From: Planctellipticum variicoloris
Lineage (GTDB): Bacteria; Planctomycetota; Planctomycetia; Planctomycetales; Planctomycetaceae
NCBI RefSeq assembly: GCF_030622045.1
Contig: NZ_CP130886.1
Location: forward strand, 3,733,557-3,797,556
DNA length: 64,000 bases
Direction of reading: 5' to 3'
In this document: positions 8,848 through 17,165 of the stretch, piece after piece
Numbering within the stretch: position 1 is the stretch's first letter
Layout: each line of letters opens with the position of its first letter
Translations under genes and position numbers: made by a program
The notes under the pieces: model-generated
What the model was told of the DNA's origin: nothing
Seen by the model: the letters and a program-made list of their open reading frames with translations, nothing else
The model's database searches: none

Positions 8848-10590
8848 TCATTCTTCGATCAGCAGCAGCTTTCGACCGGTCGGAACGTTCGCGACGGACG
8901 TCGTCGCACCAGTTGGCCAGGCAACTTCCACGGATTCCGCCACCGTGGCCGCCCCCAGTCCGAACGACAAGGTGCGATCGCTCGTCGAGAGATAACTGCC
9001 GCCTCCCGTCACAATTCTGACTTGCCGCTGATGTCCCGCGACGACGGTCACGCGGGCGCCGATGGCAGATCGCGGGCTGTCGCGGCCGACGAGACGGACC
9101 GAGAGCCAGTTCGGAAGTTCCGTTTCGTTTCGCAGCAGCGCCGCCGGCTCATTGGTATGCGTGACGACGAGATCCGTTGCTCCATCGGCATCCAGATCGC
9201 CGCTGGCTACGCCGCGGCCAAGATGCCGGCGTCTGAAATAGTCGCCCGCCTGCGACGCGATGTTTCGCAATCGCCGTCCACGATCATTCCAGAAGAGGTA
9301 AGGGAGTTGCTGACGGTCTTTGCCGGAATTCGGCGGAAGGACATGCCCGTTCGCGCAGAAGATTTCGGGGTAGCCATCGCCGTCCAGATCCTGAATGACG
9401 GTTCCGAAGCCGACGGCCTCGGAACCGACCGCGGTCACGCCGTAGGCGCGGCTGGAGTGCGAGAAGATGCCGGTTCCCAGATTGCGATAGAGGGCAAAGC
9501 TCTCGTGCTCGAAATTGGCCACCCAGAGATCGGGATTGCCATCGACGTCGAGGTCGCCGATCGCGACTCCCATGCTGCCGTCCGACTCCCCCTTCTCTCC
9601 CAGAGCCACGCCGTTCTCAATGGCGGCCTCGCGATATCGTCCCGTCGGCTGCGACTCATAAAGACGATTCGGAAGAGTATCATTGGCGACGTAGATCTCA
9701 GGCCGTCGATCGCAGTTCAGGTCGGCGATCACGACTCCCAGAGTCTTGCCGACTTCCCGAAAGCCAAGTTCGGCGCCCGCTTCACGAAATGTTCCGTCGC
9801 CGTTGCTCAGGTAAACGGCGCACGGCAACCCCTGGAATCGGTGGGGATCGCAGATCAGTCGCTGCCGGCTTCTCGCGTCGACGCAGACGGGATTGTTCTG
9901 GAAGGACCAGTTGACGTAGTGGCCCACGAACAGATCGAGAATCTGGTCTCCGTTCAGATCCGCCCAGCCGGCGGCCAGACTCCACAGCGAATCGTCCAGA
10001 CCAGACTCGACCGTCCAGTCGATGAACGTGCCGTCGCCCTGATTGCGGAACAGTTGCAGGCCTCCCCAGCCTGTGATCAGCAGATCCGGAAAACCGTCTT
10101 CATCGGCGTCGGCCGTCCACATTCCGTGGTGATAGTGACGGATCGGGGCCAGGCCTGCAGCGTGGGTGACGGACTCGAATCTCCAGTCGGAGGTCTGGCG
10201 AAACAAGGCGATCGGCAGCGGCAGTATCTGGCGCTCCGGACCGAAATGTCCCCCTCCCGCGAACCACAGATCCGGCTGGTCGTCGAGATCGTAGTCGTCG
10301 ACTGCGCAGCCCGTCCCGAATGTTTCCAGGATGACGAACAGCCCCGCCTCCTCGCCGTTTCTTCCGGTCCAGTCCACTCCGCTCGACTCAGCCACATCCT
10401 CGAAATGAATCGTTCTCGCATCCGCGGTCGGAGCCCCGGCGCGTGGACCCGCAGGGGCGCGTGCATCTTTCTCCGCGGCCGGCTCCGCGGGCGACGTCCA
10501 GCAACCGCTGGTTGCAACCACCACAACGGCGACGAGCTCCCACCAGCCGCTCCGCAGACTGCTCGGAGAAATGTTCAACATGCCGACCAT
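8848..10590 (-). CDS. CRTAC1/ASPIC-UnbV family FG-GAP repeat lipoprotein
   Basis: About 580 residues; second CRTAC1-type gene of the block. The frame opens at 10833, which would overlap the upstream TPR gene; ATG at 10590 or 10581 places a signal peptide with lipobox A-T-S-G-C at the N-terminus and removes the overlap. Calcium loops include D-Y-D-L-D-D-Q-P-D-L-W, D-A-D-E-D-G-F-P-D-L-L, D-L-N-G-D-Q-I-L-D-L-F and D-L-D-G-D-G-Y-P-E-I-F. The C-terminal ASPIC/UnbV domain reads A-I-G-A-R-V-T-V...W-P-T-G-A. It follows the TPR gene at 10721-12085 by 130 bases and is likely cotranscribed with it. Confidence 0.9.
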   Translation of the reverse strand: MVGMLNISPSSLRSGWWELVAVVVVATSGCWTSPAEPAAEKDARAPAGPRAGAPTADARTIHFEDVAESSGVDWTGRNGEEAGLFVILETFGTGCAVDDYDLDDQPDLWFAGGGHFGPERQILPLPIALFRQTSDWRFESVTHAAGLAPIRHYHHGMWTADADEDGFPDLLITGWGGLQLFRNQGDGTFIDWTVESGLDDSLWSLAAGWADLNGDQILDLFVGHYVNWSFQNNPVCVDARSRQRLICDPHRFQGLPCAVYLSNGDGTFREAGAELGFREVGKTLGVVIADLNCDRRPEIYVANDTLPNRLYESQPTGRYREAAIENGVALGEKGESDGSMGVAIGDLDVDGNPDLWVANFEHESFALYRNLGTGIFSHSSRAYGVTAVGSEAVGFGTVIQDLDGDGYPEIFCANGHVLPPNSGKDRQQLPYLFWNDRGRRLRNIASQAGDYFRRRHLGRGVASGDLDADGATDLVVTHTNEPAALLRNETELPNWLSVRLVGRDSPRSAIGARVTVVAGHQRQVRIVTGGGSYLSTSDRTLSFGLGAATVAESVEVAWPTGATTSVANVPTGRKLLLIEE

Positions 10591-10720
10591 CCAGACAATG
10601 GGAGAGACAGCGACAGCACGGGGCGGTCGCTCAACGAAGTCATGAAATGGGAAAAGGGCGAGTCTCGGACAGGCGGCAAAACGAGGGTTGTGCGCCGAAA
10701 CGGAAATTGTCGATCGGATG

Positions 10721-12085
10721 CTAATGCGGGCCGGTCGTCGTGACAGAAGTGCCTGGGTATCGGTCCGGGGAAGATTTCGTAGTCTGAGGATTCCCCGACG
10801 CGCAATTCGCATGGTGATCGGCCAGGACTTCATCCCCTGTCAGCCGGTACAATTCGGCCAGTGCCCTGTGCGCCGGAAGATAATCCGGCGCCACGAGCAA
10901 CAGGTGCTGATACCAGCGGATGGCGTCGCGGCGGGAAACATATTTGGCCGTGATTCCGGCGATCTTCATCCGCAGTTCCAGACTGTCCGGCTGAAGCTGC
11001 AATTGTTTCTCAAGGCTCAGCAGCTCATCGAGCTGCGGCCGCGACTCCGCCACGAAGGCGAAGAGCGGCTCAGCCTCGGCGGCGCGACCGCACGCTTTCA
11101 GCGCCCGGGCCAGCGAGTTGGCGAGATTGGCATGCTCGGGGACGGATCGCCGGGCTTTTTCGAGGATCGGCACCGCCGCCGTCGCGTCTCCCGCCGACAG
11201 CAGCACTTCGCCATAGGCCATTTGCGTGGCGAAATCATCGGGGTTCCGATCCGAGGTCTCCCGCAGCAGACGGATCGCCTCGTCCATCTCTCCGTTCGTC
11301 GCCGCACATTGCGCCAGTCCCTGAATTCCCGCGAGGTCGTCGGGGCGCCGGCGCAGGTACTCCTGGTAGAGCGGAATCGCCTCGGCGGTTTTCAGCCGCG
11401 CCAGCTGGGCCGTCGCCAGCGCCAGACGGCAGTCATCGTCATCGGGCGCCAGCGCCAGTGCTTCACGATAGGCGTCCTCCGCGGCCTTCCAGTTGAGCAG
11501 CGACTGAAACAGGCGTCCCGTCAGGATCAGCGGCTCCGGGTCGCGGGGATAATCGGCATGCCACAGGGCGAGAGTCTTTCGAGCCTGGTCCAGGTTGTGG
11601 CGCAGCATCGACCAGGTGTAATACGCGCGGGCGATTTCCGGCCCATCATCGCGGGGATCGCGCAACAGCACCGGCCACTGGGACTGCATCGCCGCAAACT
11701 GACTGGCCTGCGCCATGGCCAGCAGTCGTTCCCGCGCCAGTTTCGCGGGGGTCGCTCCCAGTTGAGCGGCCTGTTGCAGCTTGCGTTCCACGTCCTCGAA
11801 GTCGCCGAGCCGACGCGCGACTCGAATCTGCAGCAGACAGGTCCGGGCGTCCGCTTTTCGGCCAAGCCACAGACTCCGCTCGATCCAGTCCGCCGCCGCG
11901 CCGGAATTGCGCTGCAGCAGGCACGCCTCGGCCCGCCCGAGGCAAAGCTCTCCCCAGCATCCGGCCAGCGCCGCCAGGGCGGCTGCAACCGCAGCAAATG
12001 CGACAGCCGCTCGCCAGCGCTTCAGAACAGTCCGTAGCTGCCACGAGTCGAACACGCCGCATTCCTTCCGGACAATCCCGAGCAC
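10721..12085 (-). CDS. TPR repeat lipoprotein/membrane protein
   Basis: 454 residues with an N-terminal hydrophobic helix rich in alanine ending in L-A-G-C (about Cys43), so a lipoprotein or membrane-anchored protein. Most of the rest is TPR repeats, for example L-N-W-K-A-A-E-D-A-Y-R-E-A-L-A-L-A-P-D-D, L-K-T-A-E-A-I-P-L-Y-Q-E-Y-L-R-R-R-P-D-D and R-D-A-I-R-W-Y-Q-H-L-L-L-V-A-P-D-Y. It likely acts as a scaffold outside the cytoplasm. The start is a GTG at 12085 without a strong ribosome site. It precedes a CRTAC1 gene, mirroring the pair at 3905-7078. Confidence 0.85.
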   Translation of the reverse strand: MLGIVRKECGVFDSWQLRTVLKRWRAAVAFAAVAAALAALAGCWGELCLGRAEACLLQRNSGAAADWIERSLWLGRKADARTCLLQIRVARRLGDFEDVERKLQQAAQLGATPAKLARERLLAMAQASQFAAMQSQWPVLLRDPRDDGPEIARAYYTWSMLRHNLDQARKTLALWHADYPRDPEPLILTGRLFQSLLNWKAAEDAYREALALAPDDDDCRLALATAQLARLKTAEAIPLYQEYLRRRPDDLAGIQGLAQCAATNGEMDEAIRLLRETSDRNPDDFATQMAYGEVLLSAGDATAAVPILEKARRSVPEHANLANSLARALKACGRAAEAEPLFAFVAESRPQLDELLSLEKQLQLQPDSLELRMKIAGITAKYVSRRDAIRWYQHLLLVAPDYLPAHRALAELYRLTGDEVLADHHANCASGNPQTTKSSPDRYPGTSVTTTGPH

Positions 12086-12187
12086 CCAGCGTCTCAGCCT
12101 TTAAGAAACGTCCGAGTCGCCGCGTCAACGCCAAGAATTTGGGCGCCACTGGCGGCTCGTCCGCCAGCGCTCCTGGATTCATCTCCT

Positions 12188-12322
12188 CGTTCCCAGGCTC
12201 CGCCTGGGAACGCCGTCTTTGGACGCTCAGCGTCCTCCTGGCTGGCGCCTCGTTGGCAGTCAGATGCCAGACGAGGCGGAGCCTCGCAAGAGGGCGTTCT
12301 CAGGCGGAGCCTGGGAACGAGG
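12188..12322. repeat. Cluster of palindromic elements
   Basis: Starts with a perfect palindrome at 12188-12212 (CGTTCCCAGGC, loop TCC, GCCTGGGAACG). Then GGACGCT/AGCGTCC at 12221-12235, an inverted pair GCCTCGTTGGCA / TGCCAGACGAGGC, and an inverted copy of the first element at 12301-12322. This resembles the dispersed REP-like palindromes common in planctomycete intergenic DNA. Confidence 0.75.
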
Positions 12323-12678
12323 AAAGTCGAAGACGCCTAGCTTACGCGACTTTTGAGACAGATCCAGAGGCAAATCTTTGCTTTGTGGATCGACCGCCGG
12401 ACTGACCCGCTCTTCCGTTCAGACAGTCGTCTCAGAGGCAGACCGTGGGGCGAGATCGACAAGTGCGCGCGTGAATACAATTCCTGGTCCGCAGCACTCA
12501 GGAAATGCTCCTCGGAGGGAGTCATTGAGCAGCGCCGCAACGACGATTTTTCGGCTGTCCTGTCGCGTCAGACGCTGGCGAGGCGCACTCGCGGCGGACA
12601 AGCGACTTCGATACGGCTTCGGCCGCCAGAAATGCAGCGCACGTCTCCGGGACGCCGCGAATGCGGCACAGACCGCAA

Positions 12679-12717
12679 CCTGCGGACTCGCACTCTTAGA
12701 ACGTGCGAGTCCGCAGG
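12679..12717. repeat. 15-bp perfect-stem hairpin
   Basis: CCTGCGGACTCGCAC pairs perfectly with GTGCGAGTCCGCAGG around a 9-base loop. It lies 37 bases past the transketolase stop. There is no T-tract on either strand, so it is more like a REP element or RNA-stabilising hairpin than an intrinsic terminator. Confidence 0.7.
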
Positions 12718-12753
12718 CGTAGCTTGGGTCTCCGGAGCCGCCGGCAACCGGGA

Positions 12754-14793
12754 CTATTGCCCGCTCGACCGGCCGATCAGCGCGCGAGCCTGTTCGCAGA
12801 CGTTGTCGACGGTGAAACCGTAGTTTTCCAGCATGAGATTGCCCGGCGCCGAAGCCCCGAAGCGGTCGATGCCGATCACGGCGACCTGCCCCCCGAGGCA
12901 GGAGTGCCAGCCCAGCGGCATCCCGGCCTCGATCACAAGCCGGGGAACGCCGGGAGTGACGACCTGCTGCCGGTAGGCTTCCGGCTGCGCTGCAAACAGC
13001 TCGCGGCAAGGCATGCTGACGACGCGGGCCTGGATCCCCTCCGACGCCAGCCGCTCGCGCGCCGACATTGCCAGATGAACTTCGGAACCGGTGGCGATCA
13101 GCAGCAGATCGGTCCGCTCCTTCGACGGGGAGTCCTGCAGCACATAGCCGCCGCACTGCGTTCCCGCGGCAAGCCCCGGGTAGCTCGCCAGGTCGAGGAC
13201 CGGAAGTCCCTGTCGCGTCAGCACCAGCGCCACCGGGCCGGACTTGCGCTCGATCGCCATTTTCCAGGCGACGGCGGTCTCGTTCGCGTCGGCCGGTCGG
13301 AGGACCATCATGCCGGGGACGGACCGCAGGCCGATCAGTTGTTCGACCGGCTGATGAGTCGGACCGTCTTCGCCCATCGCAATGCTGTCGTGCGTGAAGA
13401 CGTAAATTGCGGGGAGGCTGTTCAGTGCCGCCAGACGCATCGGCGGGCGCATGTAATCGCTGAAGACCAGGAACGTCGCACCGAACGAAACAAGTCCGCG
13501 GTGCAGCACCATCCCGTTCAGAACGGCCCCCATCGCATGTTCGCGGATCCCGAAGTGAATATTCCGGCCGGCCGGGGTGTCCGGCTGGAAGCTGCCCACG
13601 CCCTCCATGAACGTGAAGGTGCTGGGCGCCAGATCGGCCGATCCGCCGATGAGCTCGGGGAGGCTTCCCGCGAGAGCGTTGAGGCAGCGCCCCGAAGCCG
13701 CGCGCGTCGACAAGGCCCCCTTATCGGTCGTGAAGACCGGCAGAGCCGCGGCCCAGTCGGCCGGTCGCTCGCCCTTCATAACACGATCAAATTCCGCCGC
13801 CAGTTCCGGGTAGGCCTTGCGATACGCCTCAAACCGCGTCTCCCAGTCCGATTGCCACGTTTTTCCGCGCACGAGGAACTGCCGGAAATGCTCCGCAGCT
13901 TCGGCGGGAACGTGAAACAGCGGCTCGACGGGCCAGCCCAGGCGTTCTTTGGTCAAACGCACTTCGTCGACCCCCAGCGGCTCCCCGTGAGCCGCCGCGG
14001 TGTCCTGTTTGTGGGGGCTGCCGAAGCCGATGTGCGTCCGGACGTTGATCAGCGACGGCCGATGCTTCTCGTCGCGGGCCGTCTGGAGAGCCGCCGCGAC
14101 GGCGTCGAGGTCGTTGCCGTCCGCCACGTGCTGAATGTGCCAGCCGAAGGCGGCAAACCGAGCCGCGCGATCTTCGGTGAACGCGATGTCGGTCTTGCCT
14201 TCGATCGTAATGTTATTGTCGTCGTAGAGGACGATCAGCTTTCCGAGCTGCAGATGGCCGGCCAGCGAGGCCGCCTCGGAGGAGATCCCCTCCATCAGGT
14301 CGCCGTCACTGGCCAGAACGTACGTGAAGTGATCGACGACGGCATGCTTCGGCCGGTTGAACCGAGCCGCCAGAGCGACTTCCGCGATCGCCATGCCGAC
14401 GCCGTTCGCCAGCCCCTGCCCCAGCGGACCGGTCGTCGCCTCGACGCCGGCCGTGTGACCGTATTCCGGGTGCCCCGGGCAGCGGCTGCCCCACTGCCGG
14501 AACTTCTGCAGTTCGTCGAGCGGCAGGTCGTAGCCGGTCACGTGCAGCAGCGCATACAGCAACGCCGAGCCGTGGCCGGCCGAAAGAATGAACCGGTCCC
14601 GGTCCGGCCAGGACGGATTGGCGGGGTTGATGCGCAGGGAACGGTCCCAGAGGGAGTAGGCCATTGCCGCGGCTCCCAGCGGCAGGCCGGGGTGACCGGA
14701 TTTCGCCTTCTGCACCATATCGACGGCCAGAAAGCGCAGAGTATTGACGCACAACGCATCGACATCGGTCGATGGGGAGACGGTTTCGCTCAT
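12754..14793 (-). CDS. tkt: Transketolase
   Basis: 679 residues, full length. A thiamine-diphosphate enzyme of the pentose phosphate and Calvin-type pathways that moves two-carbon units between sugar phosphates in the cytoplasm. Visible marks: [10 protein letters not shown] at 32-41, G-P-L-G-Q-G-L at 122-128, the ThDP/Mg signature beginning D-G-D-L-M-E-G at 163-169 and continuing to D-D-N-N, the central [11 protein letters not shown] signature of the pyrimidine-binding domain, and the C-terminal domain. The ATG at 14793 gives the expected N-terminus. It appears monocistronic; no other pentose phosphate gene is near. Confidence 0.98.
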   Translation of the reverse strand: MSETVSPSTDVDALCVNTLRFLAVDMVQKAKSGHPGLPLGAAAMAYSLWDRSLRINPANPSWPDRDRFILSAGHGSALLYALLHVTGYDLPLDELQKFRQWGSRCPGHPEYGHTAGVEATTGPLGQGLANGVGMAIAEVALAARFNRPKHAVVDHFTYVLASDGDLMEGISSEAASLAGHLQLGKLIVLYDDNNITIEGKTDIAFTEDRAARFAAFGWHIQHVADGNDLDAVAAALQTARDEKHRPSLINVRTHIGFGSPHKQDTAAAHGEPLGVDEVRLTKERLGWPVEPLFHVPAEAAEHFRQFLVRGKTWQSDWETRFEAYRKAYPELAAEFDRVMKGERPADWAAALPVFTTDKGALSTRAASGRCLNALAGSLPELIGGSADLAPSTFTFMEGVGSFQPDTPAGRNIHFGIREHAMGAVLNGMVLHRGLVSFGATFLVFSDYMRPPMRLAALNSLPAIYVFTHDSIAMGEDGPTHQPVEQLIGLRSVPGMMVLRPADANETAVAWKMAIERKSGPVALVLTRQGLPVLDLASYPGLAAGTQCGGYVLQDSPSKERTDLLLIATGSEVHLAMSARERLASEGIQARVVSMPCRELFAAQPEAYRQQVVTPGVPRLVIEAGMPLGWHSCLGGQVAVIGIDRFGASAPGNLMLENYGFTVDNVCEQARALIGRSSGQ

Positions 14794-15116
14794 CGGACAG
14801 ATTCCTTGGTAAGTTCAGAGGCCACGGGCTCGGTAATTCTTGCCGCAAATGCGTTTTCAAGCCATAGACACGGCGGCGAAAACGGAACCTGATCGACGGA
14901 TGCATCAACTTCGATGCGGGAAATCGGCGACACTGCCGGGCCGGGAACGGGTTCCCATCCTGCCCGCCGACAGAATCCAAAGCAATGTCCAACCCGACCT
15001 GACCTTGCGTCCAGGATCACGGGAACCACAAGGAGTCGGGCATAGAACCGGCAGAGGATCTGGAATCCGTCGGCACGGCCGTGGAAAAACGAGTCGTGTC
15101 GACAGGCGGCACGCGG
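14794..15116. other. Intergenic region
   Basis: About 320 bases upstream of transketolase and downstream of the pseudogene. It presumably carries the tkt promoter. Nothing else recognised. Confidence 0.4.
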
Positions 15117-15640
15117 CTATTCCGGAGGCTGCAGACTGCGTGCCGGAGGCAGGGCCGCCATGATGGCGTCCAACTCCTGACGCAGTCGCATCATCGGAAT
15201 CTCATTGTGAGTCGCACCGGAAACCTCGACGAATCGTGCGTTTGGCGCCCCCTGCGCCAAGGCCCGCCCCTGGCTCACAGTGACGATCGCATCGTCGGCG
15301 CCGTGGTTGGCGATCTGGTTGCTCGAGAGGACCGCGACGTACATCCCCGGCTCGACGAGATTGAGCCGGGCCGACCGGTAACCCTCCTTCGGCATATAGC
15401 CGGTGCCGATCAGCCGGTCCTTGAGGTCGTAGGAGCGTCCGGCCGGGTCGACGACTTTCTGCATCGCCTTCTCCGGGCCGATCTTGCTGGCCAGCAGTTA
15501 GACTCGATGTTCTTCCCCGTCCTTGCCGAGCATCAGGTCGAGAGAGACGTTCTCGCCGGAGCGGACGACGGGGGCGTTGCACTGGATCCAGGTGTCGTGG
15601 GCGAGGGGATGTTGTTGTCGAAGCAGAAGCGGGGACCAAT
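15117..15640 (-). pseudogene. Chimeric remnant: DUF4198-like fragment joined to alpha/beta-hydrolase C-terminus
   Basis: Read on the minus strand, codons from about 15640 encode P-L-A-H-D-T-W-I-Q...S-G-E-N-V-S-L-D-L-M-L-G, which resembles the start of planctomycete DUF4198-type exported proteins. An in-frame TAA at 15498-15500 interrupts it. After the stop the same frame continues L-L-A-S-K-I-G...D-P-A-G-R-S-Y-D-L-K-D-R-L-I-G-T-G-Y-M-P-K-E-G-Y, still like DUF4198. It then turns into N-H-G-A-D-D-A-I-V-T...V-S-G-A-T-H-N-E-I, which looks like the Asp and His end of an alpha/beta hydrolase. The piece therefore seems to be two decayed genes joined by deletion. Family assignment is from memory of motifs. 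The shorter open frame at 15117-15464 could still be translated. Confidence 0.6.
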
Positions 15641-15687
15641 TTCGCGTGAGTGCGTTGTCAGCGGCGGGAGAATTCCTCTTCTCTTAG

Positions 15688-15708
15688 CCACCGGCGAGTC
15701 GCCGGTGG
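15688..15708. repeat. Short perfect hairpin
   Basis: CCACCGGCGA GTC(GC)CGGTGG type palindrome between the pseudogene and the HD-domain gene, about 80 bases before the latter's ATG. Probably one of the dispersed planctomycete palindromes. Confidence 0.55.
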
Positions 15709-15787
15709 TCACTACGCCTCCAACTTCAATGCACAGTCGTAAAACCAATTGACTTCCCGCACGACCCTTGCCAGGTACGATGACACG

Positions 15788-16312
15788 ATGGACCTCAAGC
15801 CAATCCTCAAAATGATTCTTCAGGACTACGCACTGCCCCTCGACGGCTGCCACGGCGTCGTCCACTGGGCTCGTGTGCTGGAAAACGGCCTGCGGCTGTC
15901 CCATGAGACGCGAGCGAAGGTTGAAATCGTGACGCTGTTTGCCGTCCTGCACGACGCGAAACGACTGAACGACCATTTCGATCCCGACCACGGCCCCCGG
16001 GCCGCCGAATTTGCGGCTGAAATCCGCGACCGTTGCATTGATCTCCCGGACTGCGACTTCCACCTGCTGCAGATCGCCTGCGAAGGGCACACGCACAAAC
16101 TGACGCACCCGGACATCACCGTGCAGACCTGCTGGGATGCAGACCGGCTCGACCTCGGCCGCGTCGGCGTCACACCGCATCCCAGCCGGCTCTGCACGGA
16201 CGTCGCCCGCCGGCCGGAGATGATCCGCTGGGCGGACGGAAGAGCCAGTTTGGGATTTGTGCCGCCGCTGGTCGCGGACGAGTGGGAAATTGAGCTGCCC
16301 ACATCGAGTTAG
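15788..16312 (+). CDS. HD-domain phosphohydrolase family protein
   Basis: 174 residues, soluble. The HD-type metal site is visible: H-G-V-V-H-W near residues 20-25, L-H-D-A-K-R near 51-56 (the HD doublet), H-T-H-K further on, and a late D (D-A-D-R-L-D) that would complete the H...HD...D set. Such proteins hydrolyse phosphate esters of nucleotides or related compounds; the substrate cannot be told from sequence. The frame is open from 15749, but the ATG at 15788 starts just before the conserved region. Convergent with the macro-domain gene. Confidence 0.85.
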   Translation: MDLKPILKMILQDYALPLDGCHGVVHWARVLENGLRLSHETRAKVEIVTLFAVLHDAKRLNDHFDPDHGPRAAEFAAEIRDRCIDLPDCDFHLLQIACEGHTHKLTHPDITVQTCWDADRLDLGRVGVTPHPSRLCTDVARRPEMIRWADGRASLGFVPPLVADEWEIELPTSS

Positions 16313-16404
16313 AACTGTCGCGTCTTCGCATCCATTCTCTTTGGAGAATCAGTTCTGCCTCCTGGTCGACGCCAGTTGAATTCACCAACACGCACCCCGA
16401 ATTC

Positions 16405-17043
16405 TTACCCTCGCTGCAGATCCCGAAACCGATCCGTGTAGAGACCCTGGTGACGCATCTGTGCGTCGGCCCATGTGATCGGGAATTCGTGTTGATCGAG
16501 CACGCCGTGCTCGATGGCAGCCCGCATCTGGCGTGCGCAAGTGTGCGGGCCAACCCGGCCAACTCCCGTGCCGAGTCCAGGGAAGGCAACAGACTGAATC
16601 GCGTCGGAGACGGCTTCACCGACCAGGGGACCGGCTGCGAATCTGCCATGGCGGATCGACAGGAGGGCGGCCCGTGCGGCCAGGTAAGGGTGCACGGAAT
16701 CCTTGAGAATCATCGGGACCCGCATCGTGGGGGCGGCGATGAGATAGGGGATCCGTTCGTCGTCAGTATCGACGACTTCGGCGTTCCCCACCAGCAGTTC
16801 GCCATGGTGCTTCGACCGGATCAGTCCTTGCAGCCGTTGTTGAACGTGCCATCCGAAGTGATGGCTGTAGACGAGGTCGATCCCTCCGTCCATGAAACCG
16901 AAACTGTTGGCGGGACTGACGACCGCATCGACCTGCAATTCCAGAATCGAGCCGTGATGAATCGTCACATCGGCCAGATCGCCACAGTGTTGTCGCCAGG
17001 CCTCAGCCAGAGGTTTGTCGACGGCGGAGAGGATGATCTGCAT
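16405..17043 (-). CDS. Macro-domain (ADP-ribose-binding) protein
   Basis: 212 residues from the ATG at 17043 (the frame opens at 17145). Macro-domain marks: V-D-A-V-V-S-P-A-N-S-F-G-F-M-D-G-G-I-D near 40-58, where the Asn and the Gly-rich turn contact ADP-ribose, and a second loop G-L-G-T-G-V-G near 155-161. Macro domains bind or hydrolyse ADP-ribose or its derivatives; here the domain makes up the whole protein. It lies 122 bases downstream of a PLP decarboxylase gene on the same strand and may be cotranscribed. Exact ligand unknown. Confidence 0.85.
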   Translation of the reverse strand: MQIILSAVDKPLAEAWRQHCGDLADVTIHHGSILELQVDAVVSPANSFGFMDGGIDLVYSHHFGWHVQQRLQGLIRSKHHGELLVGNAEVVDTDDERIPYLIAAPTMRVPMILKDSVHPYLAARAALLSIRHGRFAAGPLVGEAVSDAIQSVAFPGLGTGVGRVGPHTCARQMRAAIEHGVLDQHEFPITWADAQMRHQGLYTDRFRDLQRG

Positions 17044-17165
17044 GGTGCTGACTTTCGCGACCTGTCGTGGAATGACTTCGGATGTCCGTTCAATCGAGAA
17101 TTGCGACTGGAAACTCCCGACACTGTCAACCGGCTGCAAGTTCACGCCGTACCGTCATCCCCCCC

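Larger units (their letters stand above)
12086..12753. other. Gene-free region with palindromic repeats
   Basis: About 670 bases downstream of transketolase and upstream of the TPR gene (both minus strand). It holds a cluster of stem-loops at 12188-12322 and a long perfect hairpin at 12679-12717, listed separately. No convincing gene remains; the open frames here look like chance. Confidence 0.6.

Noticed and set aside
12337-12540. Short gene in the tkt downstream region
   Set aside because: The 67-codon frame has no ribosome site or recognisable sequence and lies among repeats.
12703-14892. Long open frame antisense to transketolase
   Set aside because: Transketolase motifs are unambiguous on the minus strand.
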